In this document: positions 16,224 to 24,589 of the stretch, piece by piece | How the letters are laid out: every line of letters begins with the position of its first letter | Position numbering within the stretch: the first letter of the stretch is position 1 | Source: an uncultured Chromatiaceae bacterium | GTDB lineage: Bacteria; Pseudomonadota; Gammaproteobacteria; Enterobacterales; Alteromonadaceae | Assembly (NCBI GenBank): GCA_946482615.1 | Contig: CAMLSF010000004.1 | Span: 1 to 58,094 of the forward strand | Length of the DNA stretch: 58,094 bases | Direction: 5' to 3' | Position numbers and translations under genes: made by a program | Notes under the pieces: generated by a model | The model's input: the letters and a program-made list of their open reading frames with translations, nothing else | Database searches by the model: none | Told to the model about the DNA's origin: nothing

Positions 16224-17291
16224 ATGTCAATAACAGAAGGCAAACCCATGCTGGTGGAAAAGCAACAACCTTTTACTCTGGGTGGCACAATGATTGAGCC
16301 AGGCCAACGTGCTGTGGTGGATATTCCTTTTGGCAAACTTTATACCCACACTGAGCTCAATATCGGCGCTCATGTGGTGCATGGCAAAAGACCTGGTCCG
16401 GTGTTACTCATTACCTCAGCTTTGCATGGCGATGAAATTAATGGTGTGGAAATTTGTCGCCGCCTGTTGAAGATGCCGAAATTAAGTCAGTTGAGAGGCA
16501 CTTTAGTGGTGGTGCCTATAGTCAACACCTATGGTTTTGTGCAGCAATCGCGTTATTTACCGGACAGACGGGACTTAAACCGCAGTTTCCCGGGCAGTGA
16601 AAAAGGCTCACTCGGCAGCCGTATGGCCTACCAGTTTACCGAACGTATTTTAAAACAATGCACCCATGTTATTGATTTGCATACAGGCGCTATTCATCGC
16701 AGCAACCTGCCTCAGGTTCGCGCCAGTGCCAAGGACAAAGTGGCGTTGCAAATGGCAGAGGTGTTTAACGCCCCTATTATTATCAAAGCAGCCAGCCGGG
16801 AAGGCACAATGCGCGGAACCGCCAATGCCTTGGGTATTCCTATTATTTTGTACGAAGCAGGTGAAGCACTGCGTTTTGATGAACAGTCCATCAAAATTGG
16901 TGTGCATGGTATTTTAAATGTGATGCAAGACCTCCGTATGTTCAGCCCAAGCAAAAAAGCCGTCAAAACCGGTTCTTTATTCAGTAAAAAAAGTAGCTGG
17001 ATCAGAGCAGAACACGACGGTATAGCGCGTTATTACGTAGGTTTAGGTCAGACGGTACAACAAGGTGATGTGCTGGCGCATATCTACAGCCCCTACTCCG
17101 ATTTTGAAGTGGCGGTTGAAGCCAGTTTTAACGGCATAGTGATAGGCCGCAATAACTTACCACTGGTGAACGAAGGTGAAGCTTTGTTCCATATCGCCGA
17201 AGTCAGCTCGCTGGATGAAGCGGAGAAGACTCTGGACGCCATCACAGACGAAGTTGATGCCGCCATGCCTTCGATTTTAGGTGTAGTATAA
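16224..17291 (+). CDS. AstE/aspartoacylase-family zinc hydrolase
   Basis: A 355-residue member of the succinylglutamate desuccinylase/aspartoacylase family (M14-like zinc carboxypeptidase fold). Likely Zn ligands are His68 and Glu71 in SALHGDEINGVE and His153 in DLHTGAIH. The substrate-binding Arg lies in DLNRSFPGS. The C-terminal 100 residues form the small beta-barrel domain seen in this subgroup (ARYYVGLGQTVQQGDVLAHI). Start ATG 16224 lies 3 bases after the rimK stop, with AGGTGA upstream inside rimK. The AST pathway genes are absent, so I infer a role linked to RimK, such as trimming glutamyl groups, rather than arginine catabolism. Transcription ends before the convergent antiporter gene. 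Confidence 0.88.
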   Translation: MSITEGKPMLVEKQQPFTLGGTMIEPGQRAVVDIPFGKLYTHTELNIGAHVVHGKRPGPVLLITSALHGDEINGVEICRRLLKMPKLSQLRGTLVVVPIVNTYGFVQQSRYLPDRRDLNRSFPGSEKGSLGSRMAYQFTERILKQCTHVIDLHTGAIHRSNLPQVRASAKDKVALQMAEVFNAPIIIKAASREGTMRGTANALGIPIILYEAGEALRFDEQSIKIGVHGILNVMQDLRMFSPSKKAVKTGSLFSKKSSWIRAEHDGIARYYVGLGQTVQQGDVLAHIYSPYSDFEVAVEASFNGIVIGRNNLPLVNEGEALFHIAEVSSLDEAEKTLDAITDEVDAAMPSILGVV

Positions 17292-17295
17292 AACA

Positions 17296-17329
17296 GCCTC
17301 AGAGCAGACCCGCAAGGTCTGTCTGAGGC
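17296..17329 (-). terminator. intrinsic terminator of the antiporter gene
   Basis: A 14-bp stem (GCCTCAG, CAGACC and complements) with loop CGCAA. Read on the minus strand it is followed by TGTTTTATA. It lies between two convergent genes and may also stop plus-strand transcripts, though no T-run follows on that side. Confidence 0.75.
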
Positions 17330-17337
17330 GATTGCCT

Positions 17338-19056
17338 TTAACTGATGGCCGCTGTGGTTACTATGCCTACAGTCGCAATACGTTGTCCAACCATATCCCG
17401 CACATAAAGCCTGACGTCGCCGAAGTCTTTGCCCTGATCTTTTTCAGGCTCACCGGCAAAAGATTGGCGTAATAATTCGTCGAGCGACAACCCAGCTTCA
17501 GCCGACAGTTCTATGCCGTAGGAATGCTGTAAGTCTTCCACTTTGGTATAACCTTTTAAGCGCAGCTCGGCTGCCGGCAGCTCCTGATGGCTGGCCTCAG
17601 ACACTCCGGCACAAACCAAATCAACAAACTCACGCACATCAGGTTTCATCACAATAAACAAATGATCACCGGCATGCAGCAGCGTTGAACCCCGGGGTGG
17701 GATCACCTCATTGCCGCGGGTGATCATCGCCACCACAGTGCCGTCCGGTAACGCCATTTGGGATAAACGACGGCCTGACGCCCGTGAATTGTCACCCAGT
17801 TGATACTCCACTATATCCGCATCCACATCCCCCAAAGCGGTGATCTCCAGCGTAGCTGCCGGTGTTACCGGAGGGGGTTCTGTCAAACCCAAAGTACGGG
17901 CCACCCAGGGTAAAGTGGACCCCTGCACTGTGGCTGAAATAAGCACTACGAAAAACACCACACTGAAAATCAGGCTGGCGCCGGGTAAACCATAAATCAG
18001 CGGGTAAATCGCCAGAATAATAGGCACTGAGCCTCTTAAACCTACCCAGGACACCAAAGTCATTTCGCGCGCATTAAAACCAAAGAGTTTCATCACAGGG
18101 ACTACAGACAAAGGGCGCGCCACTAAAGTCAGAACCACAGCAATCAGCAAACCTTCCAGCCAGACATCAAGTAAAGAGGACGGGTTAATCAGCAAACCTA
18201 AAAACACGAACATGATAATTTGACCTAACCAAGCCAGACCGTCGTGAAACAAAAAAGTACTGCGCTGAAACACAAAACGGCTGTTGCCTATCACCACACC
18301 GGCGATAAAAATTGCAAGGAAACCACTACCGCCCAGATTGGCCGCCACACCAAAAGCCAGCAGGCCCAATGCGGCCACCATCACAGGGTATAAACCTGAG
18401 GTGGTTAAATGAATACGGTTAATGATGCGCACGGACAACCAGCCACCGGCTAAACCCACAACAGAACCTATGCCCATTTGCTGAATAAACAGCATCAATA
18501 AGCCGGTACCGGGTTCCAGCCCTTTCACCATCACTTCCAGTAAACCTACGGTTAGAAAAATCGCCATAGGGTCGTTGGTTGCACTTTCAATTTCCAGCGT
18601 CGATTTCAATCGTGGATTAATATGAATACCGGCATTACGCAGCAGGGAAAATACAGCTGCAGCATCCGTAGAGCCAACAATGGCGCCAATAAGTAAACCG
18701 TAAAATAACGATACATCCAGAATATAAGCAGCAGCCACACCTGTCACAGCGGAGGTGACCAATACGCCTAAAGTGGCCAGGACAGAGGCGGGTTTCCAGA
18801 CCTGCTTAATAGAGGACATAGGAGTCTGCAAACCACCGTCAAACAGAATAATGGCTAAAGCTAAAGAGCCCAGCGCATGAGCGATTTGCGCATTATCAAA
18901 CACTATACCGCCGGGGCCATCTTCCCCCGCCAGCATACCGACCATTAAAAACAGCACCAGCACAGGTAAACCTAAGCGGGCCGACAACTTGCTGGATAAA
19001 ATGCCGAAAATAATCAGAATCGCGGCTAATAAAATAATTTGATCTATGACAAACAT
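17338..19056 (-). CDS. nhaP2: NhaP2/CvrA-type K+/H+ antiporter
   Basis: Inner-membrane CPA1-family antiporter that exports K+ (or Na+) in exchange for protons; 572 residues. ATG at 19056 follows GAGGA by 8 bases; a longer frame to 19089 lacks a site. Twelve or so membrane helices occupy residues 1-390, with the acidic motifs LFDGGLQTP, GSTDAAAVF and ESATNDPMAIF carrying the ion-binding Asp residues. The cytoplasmic tail has an RCK_C-type domain (about 400-500, ADIVEYQLGDNSRASGRRLS; GDHLFIV), which usually binds a regulating nucleotide, and a further CorC/HlyC-like end. It stands alone on the minus strand and ends in a good terminator. Confidence 0.93.
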   Translation of the reverse strand: MFVIDQIILLAAILIIFGILSSKLSARLGLPVLVLFLMVGMLAGEDGPGGIVFDNAQIAHALGSLALAIILFDGGLQTPMSSIKQVWKPASVLATLGVLVTSAVTGVAAAYILDVSLFYGLLIGAIVGSTDAAAVFSLLRNAGIHINPRLKSTLEIESATNDPMAIFLTVGLLEVMVKGLEPGTGLLMLFIQQMGIGSVVGLAGGWLSVRIINRIHLTTSGLYPVMVAALGLLAFGVAANLGGSGFLAIFIAGVVIGNSRFVFQRSTFLFHDGLAWLGQIIMFVFLGLLINPSSLLDVWLEGLLIAVVLTLVARPLSVVPVMKLFGFNAREMTLVSWVGLRGSVPIILAIYPLIYGLPGASLIFSVVFFVVLISATVQGSTLPWVARTLGLTEPPPVTPAATLEITALGDVDADIVEYQLGDNSRASGRRLSQMALPDGTVVAMITRGNEVIPPRGSTLLHAGDHLFIVMKPDVREFVDLVCAGVSEASHQELPAAELRLKGYTKVEDLQHSYGIELSAEAGLSLDELLRQSFAGEPEKDQGKDFGDVRLYVRDMVGQRIATVGIVTTAAIS

Positions 19057-19168
19057 GAATAGGTTCCTCGCATTGAGGCTACAGGCCAAACCTACAGCAT
19101 AACTTTATTTTGCAGCACCAGACTTTTAGTTTCACAAGCTGGGCACTGCCGGGCAAAAAAACGGTGAA

Positions 19169-19483
19169 TTAACTCAGTACTACCGGAGGACCCCGCGCTA
19201 AAAAGGCTAAAGGACTTTGGAGATAAAATGCTTTCTCTACATAGCTATAGCTCTGACTCAAAGCTGGCCCTGCAGTATGGGAATGCAGTTGCACCAGACT
19301 GTGGTCGTCATCATCTGACAACATCAAATGTTTCACAGGCGATGCCGCAGAGGTCAGTTGGGCCAGACTATGAGTGGGTGAACTTTGAGGTGAAGCCAGC
19401 CACTGATGGGCAGCAGAAAACTGCGCTGAAGGAAGCAACGAACTAAGATAAAAAAACAGCGCAATAAAACTTAAAAGTTTCAT
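19169..19483 (-). CDS. small exported His/Asp-containing protein, unknown function
   Basis: A 104-residue frame starting at ATG 19483, with AGGT about 9 bases upstream. Residues 1-20 form a signal peptide (LLSFIALFFYLSSLLPSAQF). The mature part has a cluster DDDDHSLVQLHSHT and further His residues, which could bind metal. It somewhat resembles small DUF2946-like proteins found near metal-efflux genes, but no such genes are adjacent. It stands alone between the antiporter gene and the divergent SDYEL-repeat gene. Expression and function are unproven. Confidence 0.5.
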   Translation of the reverse strand: MKLLSFIALFFYLSSLLPSAQFSAAHQWLASPQSSPTHSLAQLTSAASPVKHLMLSDDDDHSLVQLHSHTAGPALSQSYSYVEKAFYLQSPLAFLARGPPVVLS

Positions 19484-19755
19484 CTTTAACTACCTGAAAG
19501 CATAAGAGAAGCGACCCCTTGGTTTACAACCTTTGTTATTTAATGCTTTGATAATACCATCGGATAAGCATCAGAAAACGACAAAATTAGCTAAAAATTG
19601 CGGCTTTACGCCACTTTAGCTTCATTTTATATATAACTAACAAATAAAATCATTTAAAAACATAAACTTAAATCATGGAGCATTGTTTGCTTGTAAGCAA
19701 ACAAAACAAGTCAGAGAATAGGTTTGCTTCTGACACTCATCCACAAGGACATCCG

Positions 19756-20877
19756 ATGAAATCTGCCTTACAGCTTTGCTGCTCTGCCCTGCTTTTGCTC
19801 ACCTTAACCTGCTGTACTATTCACAGCCAGTACATAAAAACTGACGATCAAGGTCAGGTGACCAGGTTAAAGCGCAGTATTGAAGTGGATTCAGTGCGCT
19901 ACAGCATAGACGCCGAACTGACTTCTGCCCTGACTCTGGACAGCACAGGCAATAGTATCCTGGCTTTACCAAAGCAAAGTTATATCCGTATCGGCAGTAC
20001 AAAAGACGATCTTGATTTTCTGTTAGAGCGCCAGCAGGCAGAGACTAAATCTGAGCTGAGCCTCAATGGCAAGCAGGTTGGCGACAGTCCACAACGCCGC
20101 CAGCAGATTGAGCAACTGACACTGATGCTGTTCAGGAATACACCGATAGAAGCCCAGGGCCGGGTTCATGCCTTATTGCAGTATCAGGGCGCAGATAAAG
20201 TGCTGAATGAAATCAGCCTGATGCAGGATCTGCAGAGTAAAAAGCAGTATTTTAGCGAGCTGGTAAAACAGGCCGTACTGACAGAACAACAGCAGCTGCA
20301 ACTGTTAGAAAGTACGGCGACAATACAAAGCGACTATGAATTGACCGAAGTGTTGTTATTGCTGGCCAAAGCTCAGTCCATCCAGCCCTCAGTGCAAAAA
20401 AACCTACTGCAGGCCAGTTTGCGCATTGATTCAGATTATGAAAAACGACGGCTGCTCAGCCAACTGGCCCAGCCACAGTCTGGCTTTCAGTTAGGCCAGA
20501 TACTCCAGGCCAGCCTTGATATCGAATCCGACTATGAACTGGGACAGTTGCTACAGCAAGCCGCACCACAAGTTCAGGACAACGACACTCTGCAGGCGCT
20601 TCTCAGTGCAGCCAAATCAATAGAGTCTGATTACGAGTTACAGCAGGTTTTAGCTGCTTTACCTTTTGAGCATTTCAGCAAAACGCAGAATGAACAGGTC
20701 ATAACACTGGCCGGTGCAAGTATAGAATCGGATTACGAGCTGGCGACCATGCTTACCCTTGTGTTAAGCCGGGCCTCTGCGCCACAAGAGTTGCAACAGG
20801 CAGTAAAAGCAGCCTTAAAAACCATCAGCAGCGACAGTGAAAAAGTGCGGGTATTTGAACTGTTACATCCGGCATAA
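19756..20877 (+). CDS. exported protein with six SDYEL repeats
   Basis: A 373-residue exported protein. ATG at 19756 follows AAGGAC by 6 bases. The signal segment ends near TLTCC, so lipid attachment at Cys19 or Cys20 is possible, though the lipobox is not standard. Six repeats of 32-34 residues begin with I-x-S-D-Y-E at Ser192, 226, 258, 291 and 325 and a last weaker copy at 359 (SDSEK). Each repeat continues with a Leu-rich helix, for example IESDYELQQVLA. Similar repeats are known in proteins that carry a BlaR1/M56 peptidase domain, where they follow the catalytic part. Here no peptidase domain is present. The region before the repeats is unassigned. Confidence 0.85.
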   Translation: MKSALQLCCSALLLLTLTCCTIHSQYIKTDDQGQVTRLKRSIEVDSVRYSIDAELTSALTLDSTGNSILALPKQSYIRIGSTKDDLDFLLERQQAETKSELSLNGKQVGDSPQRRQQIEQLTLMLFRNTPIEAQGRVHALLQYQGADKVLNEISLMQDLQSKKQYFSELVKQAVLTEQQQLQLLESTATIQSDYELTEVLLLLAKAQSIQPSVQKNLLQASLRIDSDYEKRRLLSQLAQPQSGFQLGQILQASLDIESDYELGQLLQQAAPQVQDNDTLQALLSAAKSIESDYELQQVLAALPFEHFSKTQNEQVITLAGASIESDYELATMLTLVLSRASAPQELQQAVKAALKTISSDSEKVRVFELLHPA

Positions 20878-21018
20878 AAAAGCAGCCGCGTTACCTGTTA
20901 TCTTTAATTAGCTGGTGTTGATCGCAGATCAGGATCAGCCCCTTGTCCTTTGTTGCTTTTTTATGCTGTGATGCTCAGGTCACTGTCAGGTATCAATAAC
21001 AACAAAAAGGATTTCAGA

Positions 21019-22350
21019 ATGCGCCAGCCTGCCCTCGTCTGCCTGATCAGCTCAGTCCTGATCAGCACAAGTAGTAATGCAGCCCCCAAAGACTTAGCCG
21101 CAGCAATTCACAGCGACTACCAGCAGCATCTGGAACCGCTGTTTAAGCACTTGCATCAAAACCCTGAGCTGTCTTTTATGGAGTTTAAAACCGCTGAGCG
21201 TTTGGCCAAAGAGCTCAAAGACGCCGGTTTTGAAGTGACAACAGGTGTAGGAAAAACCGGGGTAGTCGCCATTTTAAAAAACGGCAAAGGTCCGTTGGTG
21301 ATGATGCGTGCTGATATGGACGCCTTACCGGTGGAAGAAAAAAGCGGTTTGCCTTATGCGTCTAAAGTAAAAAGCAAAGACTGGCATGGTAATGAAGTCT
21401 CAGTGATGCATGCCTGTGGCCATGATATGCATGTCACCAGTTTAATTGGCACAGCACGGCAGATGGTGAAGATAAAAGACCAATGGCAAGGCACCCTGAT
21501 GTTGATAGGCCAGCCTGCCGAAGAATATGTGGGCGGCGCCCAAAGCATGCGCGACGATAAGATCTGGCAGCGTTTTGGTACGCCGGATTACGCTATGGCG
21601 CTGCATGTATCCAGCGAAATTGAAGCAGGAAAAATAGTGGCTGTCGAAGGCTCCCCTTACTCTGGTGTGGATTCGGTTGATATTCATATTCATGGCGTTG
21701 GGGCTCATGGCGCCAGCCCCCATCGTGGCAAAGACCCTATAGTTTTAGGTTCACAAATTGTGCTGGCACTGCAAACTATTGTCAGCCGCGAAGTGGCACC
21801 AAAAGAGCCCAGTGTTATTACAGTGGGATCTTTTCATTCAGGTTCTAAGCACAATATTATCCCTGATTCAGCGCATTTACAGCTGACCGTACGCAACGAT
21901 ACCTTAGAGACCCGTGAGCAGCTGATTAGCGCTATTAAAAGAGTGGCCACCAATATGGGCCGGGTCGCAGGTTTGCCTGAAGATAAGCTGCCAGAAGTGA
22001 CAGTAGACCCACAAACCACCCCGCCTACAGTCAATGATATACCGCTGACACAACGCTTAAAGCAGCGCTGGGTCAGTCATTTTGGCGCTGATATTCTGGA
22101 TAAGAATTACAAACGTCTGGGTATGGGTGCAGAAGATTATCCGTTTTTAATTATGAACCCTACTATTCAGAGTGTGTATTTCCAGATTGGTGGCACACCT
22201 AAAGCTGACTTTGAACGGGAAAAACAAGGCGGTGCTCCAGTGCCCAGTCATCACAGCCCTTTATTTAAAATTGCGCCAGAACCGGCTATTAAAGCCGGTG
22301 TGGAAGCAACAGTGGTGGCTTTACTGGATCTGATGCCTAAACAGTCATAA
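21019..22350 (+). CDS. exported M20-family amidohydrolase
   Basis: A 443-residue secreted metallo-hydrolase of the M20D group (carboxypeptidase or N-acyl-amino-acid amidohydrolase). ATG at 21019 is preceded by AAAGGA. A signal peptide ends near SSNAAP. Metal ligands are visible in RADMDALPVEE and HACGHDMHVT; the catalytic glutamates are in QPAEEYVGGA. The dimerisation domain lies at about residues 210-320, including HGVGAHGASPHRGKDP, and the last ligand is in the APVPSHHSPLF-like segment. The true substrate (N-acyl amino acid or dipeptide) is not known. The gene is alone; a weak hairpin follows at 22356-22385. Confidence 0.93.
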   Translation: MRQPALVCLISSVLISTSSNAAPKDLAAAIHSDYQQHLEPLFKHLHQNPELSFMEFKTAERLAKELKDAGFEVTTGVGKTGVVAILKNGKGPLVMMRADMDALPVEEKSGLPYASKVKSKDWHGNEVSVMHACGHDMHVTSLIGTARQMVKIKDQWQGTLMLIGQPAEEYVGGAQSMRDDKIWQRFGTPDYAMALHVSSEIEAGKIVAVEGSPYSGVDSVDIHIHGVGAHGASPHRGKDPIVLGSQIVLALQTIVSREVAPKEPSVITVGSFHSGSKHNIIPDSAHLQLTVRNDTLETREQLISAIKRVATNMGRVAGLPEDKLPEVTVDPQTTPPTVNDIPLTQRLKQRWVSHFGADILDKNYKRLGMGAEDYPFLIMNPTIQSVYFQIGGTPKADFEREKQGGAPVPSHHSPLFKIAPEPAIKAGVEATVVALLDLMPKQS

Positions 22351-22355
22351 GTCAA

Positions 22356-22385
22356 CTGCGGCCTGCAAATCAAGGCTTGCCGCAG
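22356..22385 (+). terminator. possible terminator hairpin after the M20 gene
   Basis: CTGCGGC at 22356-22362 pairs with GCCGCAG at 22379-22385. No clear T-run follows, so this is a weak call. Confidence 0.35.
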
Positions 22386-22524
22386 CTGAGCCTCTTTGTA
22401 AGATAAACTTACAATTGAGTTTCGACTCTCAGGGAAAATCAGGTTAGTCTGACAAGTGCAATATCAGCTATGTTGTTTGAACCTGATGATGCTTCATAAT
22501 CAATAACTAGAAGGAAAACGCAAA

Positions 22525-24399
22525 GTGCGCCATTCATTAGTAGCTCTTAGCATTGCCGCATTGCTGGCAGGCTGTAATCCGGCACAAGAACCAAAAACCA
22601 CCTCCACCCCAGCAGCTGCAGAACCAGTGACAGCAGCAGAAACCAAAGCGGCAGTATCTGAATCAGAACGCTTAAATCAGTGGTTTGAAACCAAATACGA
22701 AGAGCAGCTGCAAATGAGCCCGCTGCAGATGACCTTCTTAGGTCGTAAAGATAAACAAGATCAAATTGACGATGTAACTGAAGAAGCTGAAGACAAGCAA
22801 CTGGCCTGGGCAGCAGCTAGTGTTGAAGAGTTAAAATCTCAGTTTGATTACAGCAAGTTAGATACAGAAGCTAAAACCTCATACGATTTATGGATTTACC
22901 AGTACGAACAAAGCCGTGATGCTGCAGCATTTCGTGTCAATAGTTATGTGTTTAACCAAATGCAGGGGGTACATGCCTTATTGCCTCAAGTGCTGATGAA
23001 CTTCCATAAAGTTGACGAAGTAGTGGATATGGAAGCCTATGTTAAACGTATTGGTGGTATCGCCAAAGCTATTGCTGACTTACAGCAACGCGCCGCTAAA
23101 TATGCTGAAGCTGGTGTACGTCCACCACGTTTTGCCTACGAAGGTGTGCTGGAACAAGTCAATAACCTGTTAAACGGCGCGCCTTTTAAAGAAAGCGATA
23201 AAGATGCTCCGTTATGGGCCGATGCCAAAGCCAAAGTCGAAGCACTGAAAAAAGCCGACAAACTGGATGACAAAAAAGCTGAACAGTTACTGGCCGACGC
23301 GAAATCAGCCTTAACCACTCAGTTCCAGCCTTCTTATGAAGCTTTAGCCGCCTTTTTAACCAGCGAGCTGGACAAAACTCAGGTCAATGTGACAGGTGTC
23401 TCCACTCAGCCCAACGGCGTGGCGTACTACAACCATCGTTTAGCTCAGTCGACTACCACCAACTTAACGGCTGACGAAATTCACCAGATTGGTTTAAATG
23501 AAGTCGACCGCCTGACCAAAGAAATGATTGCAATCAAAGATAAAGTGGGCTTTAAAGGCTCACTTAAAGAGTTCTTCACTTTTATCAAAACTGATGCCCA
23601 ATTCTTCTACCCGGACACAGATGAAGGACGTCAGGGCTATATCAAAGACTCAGAAGCTTATTTAGCTTTTATTGAGAAAAAGCTGCCTGAATATTTTGGT
23701 ATTCTGCCCAAAGCGGCCTTGACCGTAAAACGTGTTGAAGCCTTCCGTGAACAACCTGGTGCAGCTCAGCATTATTACCCCGGCACACCAGATGGTAAAC
23801 GCCCGGGTATTTATTACGCGCATTTGTCGGATATGAAGCAAATGCCAAAAAATGAAATGGAAGCCATTGCTTACCACGAAGGTAGCCCAGGTCACCATAT
23901 GCAGATTTCTATTGCACAGGAACTGACTTCAGTGCCAACTTTCCGCACTCAGGCAGGCTTTACCGCTTATGTGGAAGGCTGGGCTTTGTATTCTGAATTA
24001 CTGGCCAAAGAAATGGGCGCTTACCAGAGCGACTACTCTGACTTCGGCCGTTTAATCACAGAAATGTGGCGTGCCGTGCGTTTAGTGGTCGATACAGGCA
24101 TGCACAGCAAAGGCTGGACTGAACAACAAGGTATCGACTACTTCAAAGAAAAAACTCCTGTTGCCGAAGGCGCAGTGACCTCTGAAGTACGACGTTATTT
24201 AGTATGGCCAGGTCAGGCCACTGCCTACAAAATCGGGATGTTAAAGATTCTGGAAATCCGTGCTAAAGCCAAAGAGCAATTAGGCGACAAGTTCGATATC
24301 CGTGGTTTCCACGACACTGTGTTAGGCGGTGGTGCATTGCCTCTGCAAGTGTTGGAAAAACGTGTACAGAACTGGGTTGACAGCGTCAAAGCGGCTTAA
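22525..24399 (+). CDS. DUF885-family lipoprotein (putative metallopeptidase)
   Basis: A 624-residue lipoprotein of the DUF885 family. GTG at 22525 follows AAGGAAAA by 8 bases. The signal peptide ends in the lipobox LAGC (Cys17), followed by a Pro/Ala/Thr-rich linker (about residues 20-45). Around residue 440 lies AIAYHEGSPGHHMQ, which resembles an M32-type HExxH site with the spacing changed and probably binds metal. The final domain has MLKILEIRAKAKEQLGD, typical of the family. Members are thought to be peptidases, but the substrate is not established. The gene ends at a strong terminator. Confidence 0.92.
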   Translation: MRHSLVALSIAALLAGCNPAQEPKTTSTPAAAEPVTAAETKAAVSESERLNQWFETKYEEQLQMSPLQMTFLGRKDKQDQIDDVTEEAEDKQLAWAAASVEELKSQFDYSKLDTEAKTSYDLWIYQYEQSRDAAAFRVNSYVFNQMQGVHALLPQVLMNFHKVDEVVDMEAYVKRIGGIAKAIADLQQRAAKYAEAGVRPPRFAYEGVLEQVNNLLNGAPFKESDKDAPLWADAKAKVEALKKADKLDDKKAEQLLADAKSALTTQFQPSYEALAAFLTSELDKTQVNVTGVSTQPNGVAYYNHRLAQSTTTNLTADEIHQIGLNEVDRLTKEMIAIKDKVGFKGSLKEFFTFIKTDAQFFYPDTDEGRQGYIKDSEAYLAFIEKKLPEYFGILPKAALTVKRVEAFREQPGAAQHYYPGTPDGKRPGIYYAHLSDMKQMPKNEMEAIAYHEGSPGHHMQISIAQELTSVPTFRTQAGFTAYVEGWALYSELLAKEMGAYQSDYSDFGRLITEMWRAVRLVVDTGMHSKGWTEQQGIDYFKEKTPVAEGAVTSEVRRYLVWPGQATAYKIGMLKILEIRAKAKEQLGDKFDIRGFHDTVLGGGALPLQVLEKRVQNWVDSVKAA

Positions 24400-24415
24400 T
24401 CTTCTGCCTGAACCT

Positions 24416-24445
24416 AAAAATGGCCCTGAACAGGGCCATTTTTTT
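24416..24445 (+). terminator. intrinsic terminator after the DUF885 gene
   Basis: Stem TGGCCCTG/CAGGGCCA with a two-base loop at 24421-24438, flanked by A5 on the left and T7 on the right. A strong rho-independent terminator; the A-run makes it work on either strand. Confidence 0.92.
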
Positions 24446-24537
24446 AACCTGTGATCTGCTCTAAATCCAGAGATACGTTTGGTTAGGTTGTGCGCAGTCA
24501 GCTCCACAATCAAGGGTTTACACTTGTGTTCCCGCCT

Positions 24538-24565
24538 TTGCAAATGTTAACCTCAGGTTTACTAT
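24538..24565 (+). promoter_or_regulatory. possible sigma-70 promoter of the TonB-C/Sel1 gene
   Basis: TTGCAA at 24538-24543 and TACTAT at 24560-24565 with a 16-base spacer, 24 bases before the start codon. Confidence 0.4.
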
Positions 24566-24589
24566 TTCATTGATTACAGGGACGCAACA

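Noticed and set aside
19228..19446. Plus-strand frame of 72 codons at 19228-19446
   Set aside because: It lies opposite the small exported protein, which has a signal peptide and a better start.
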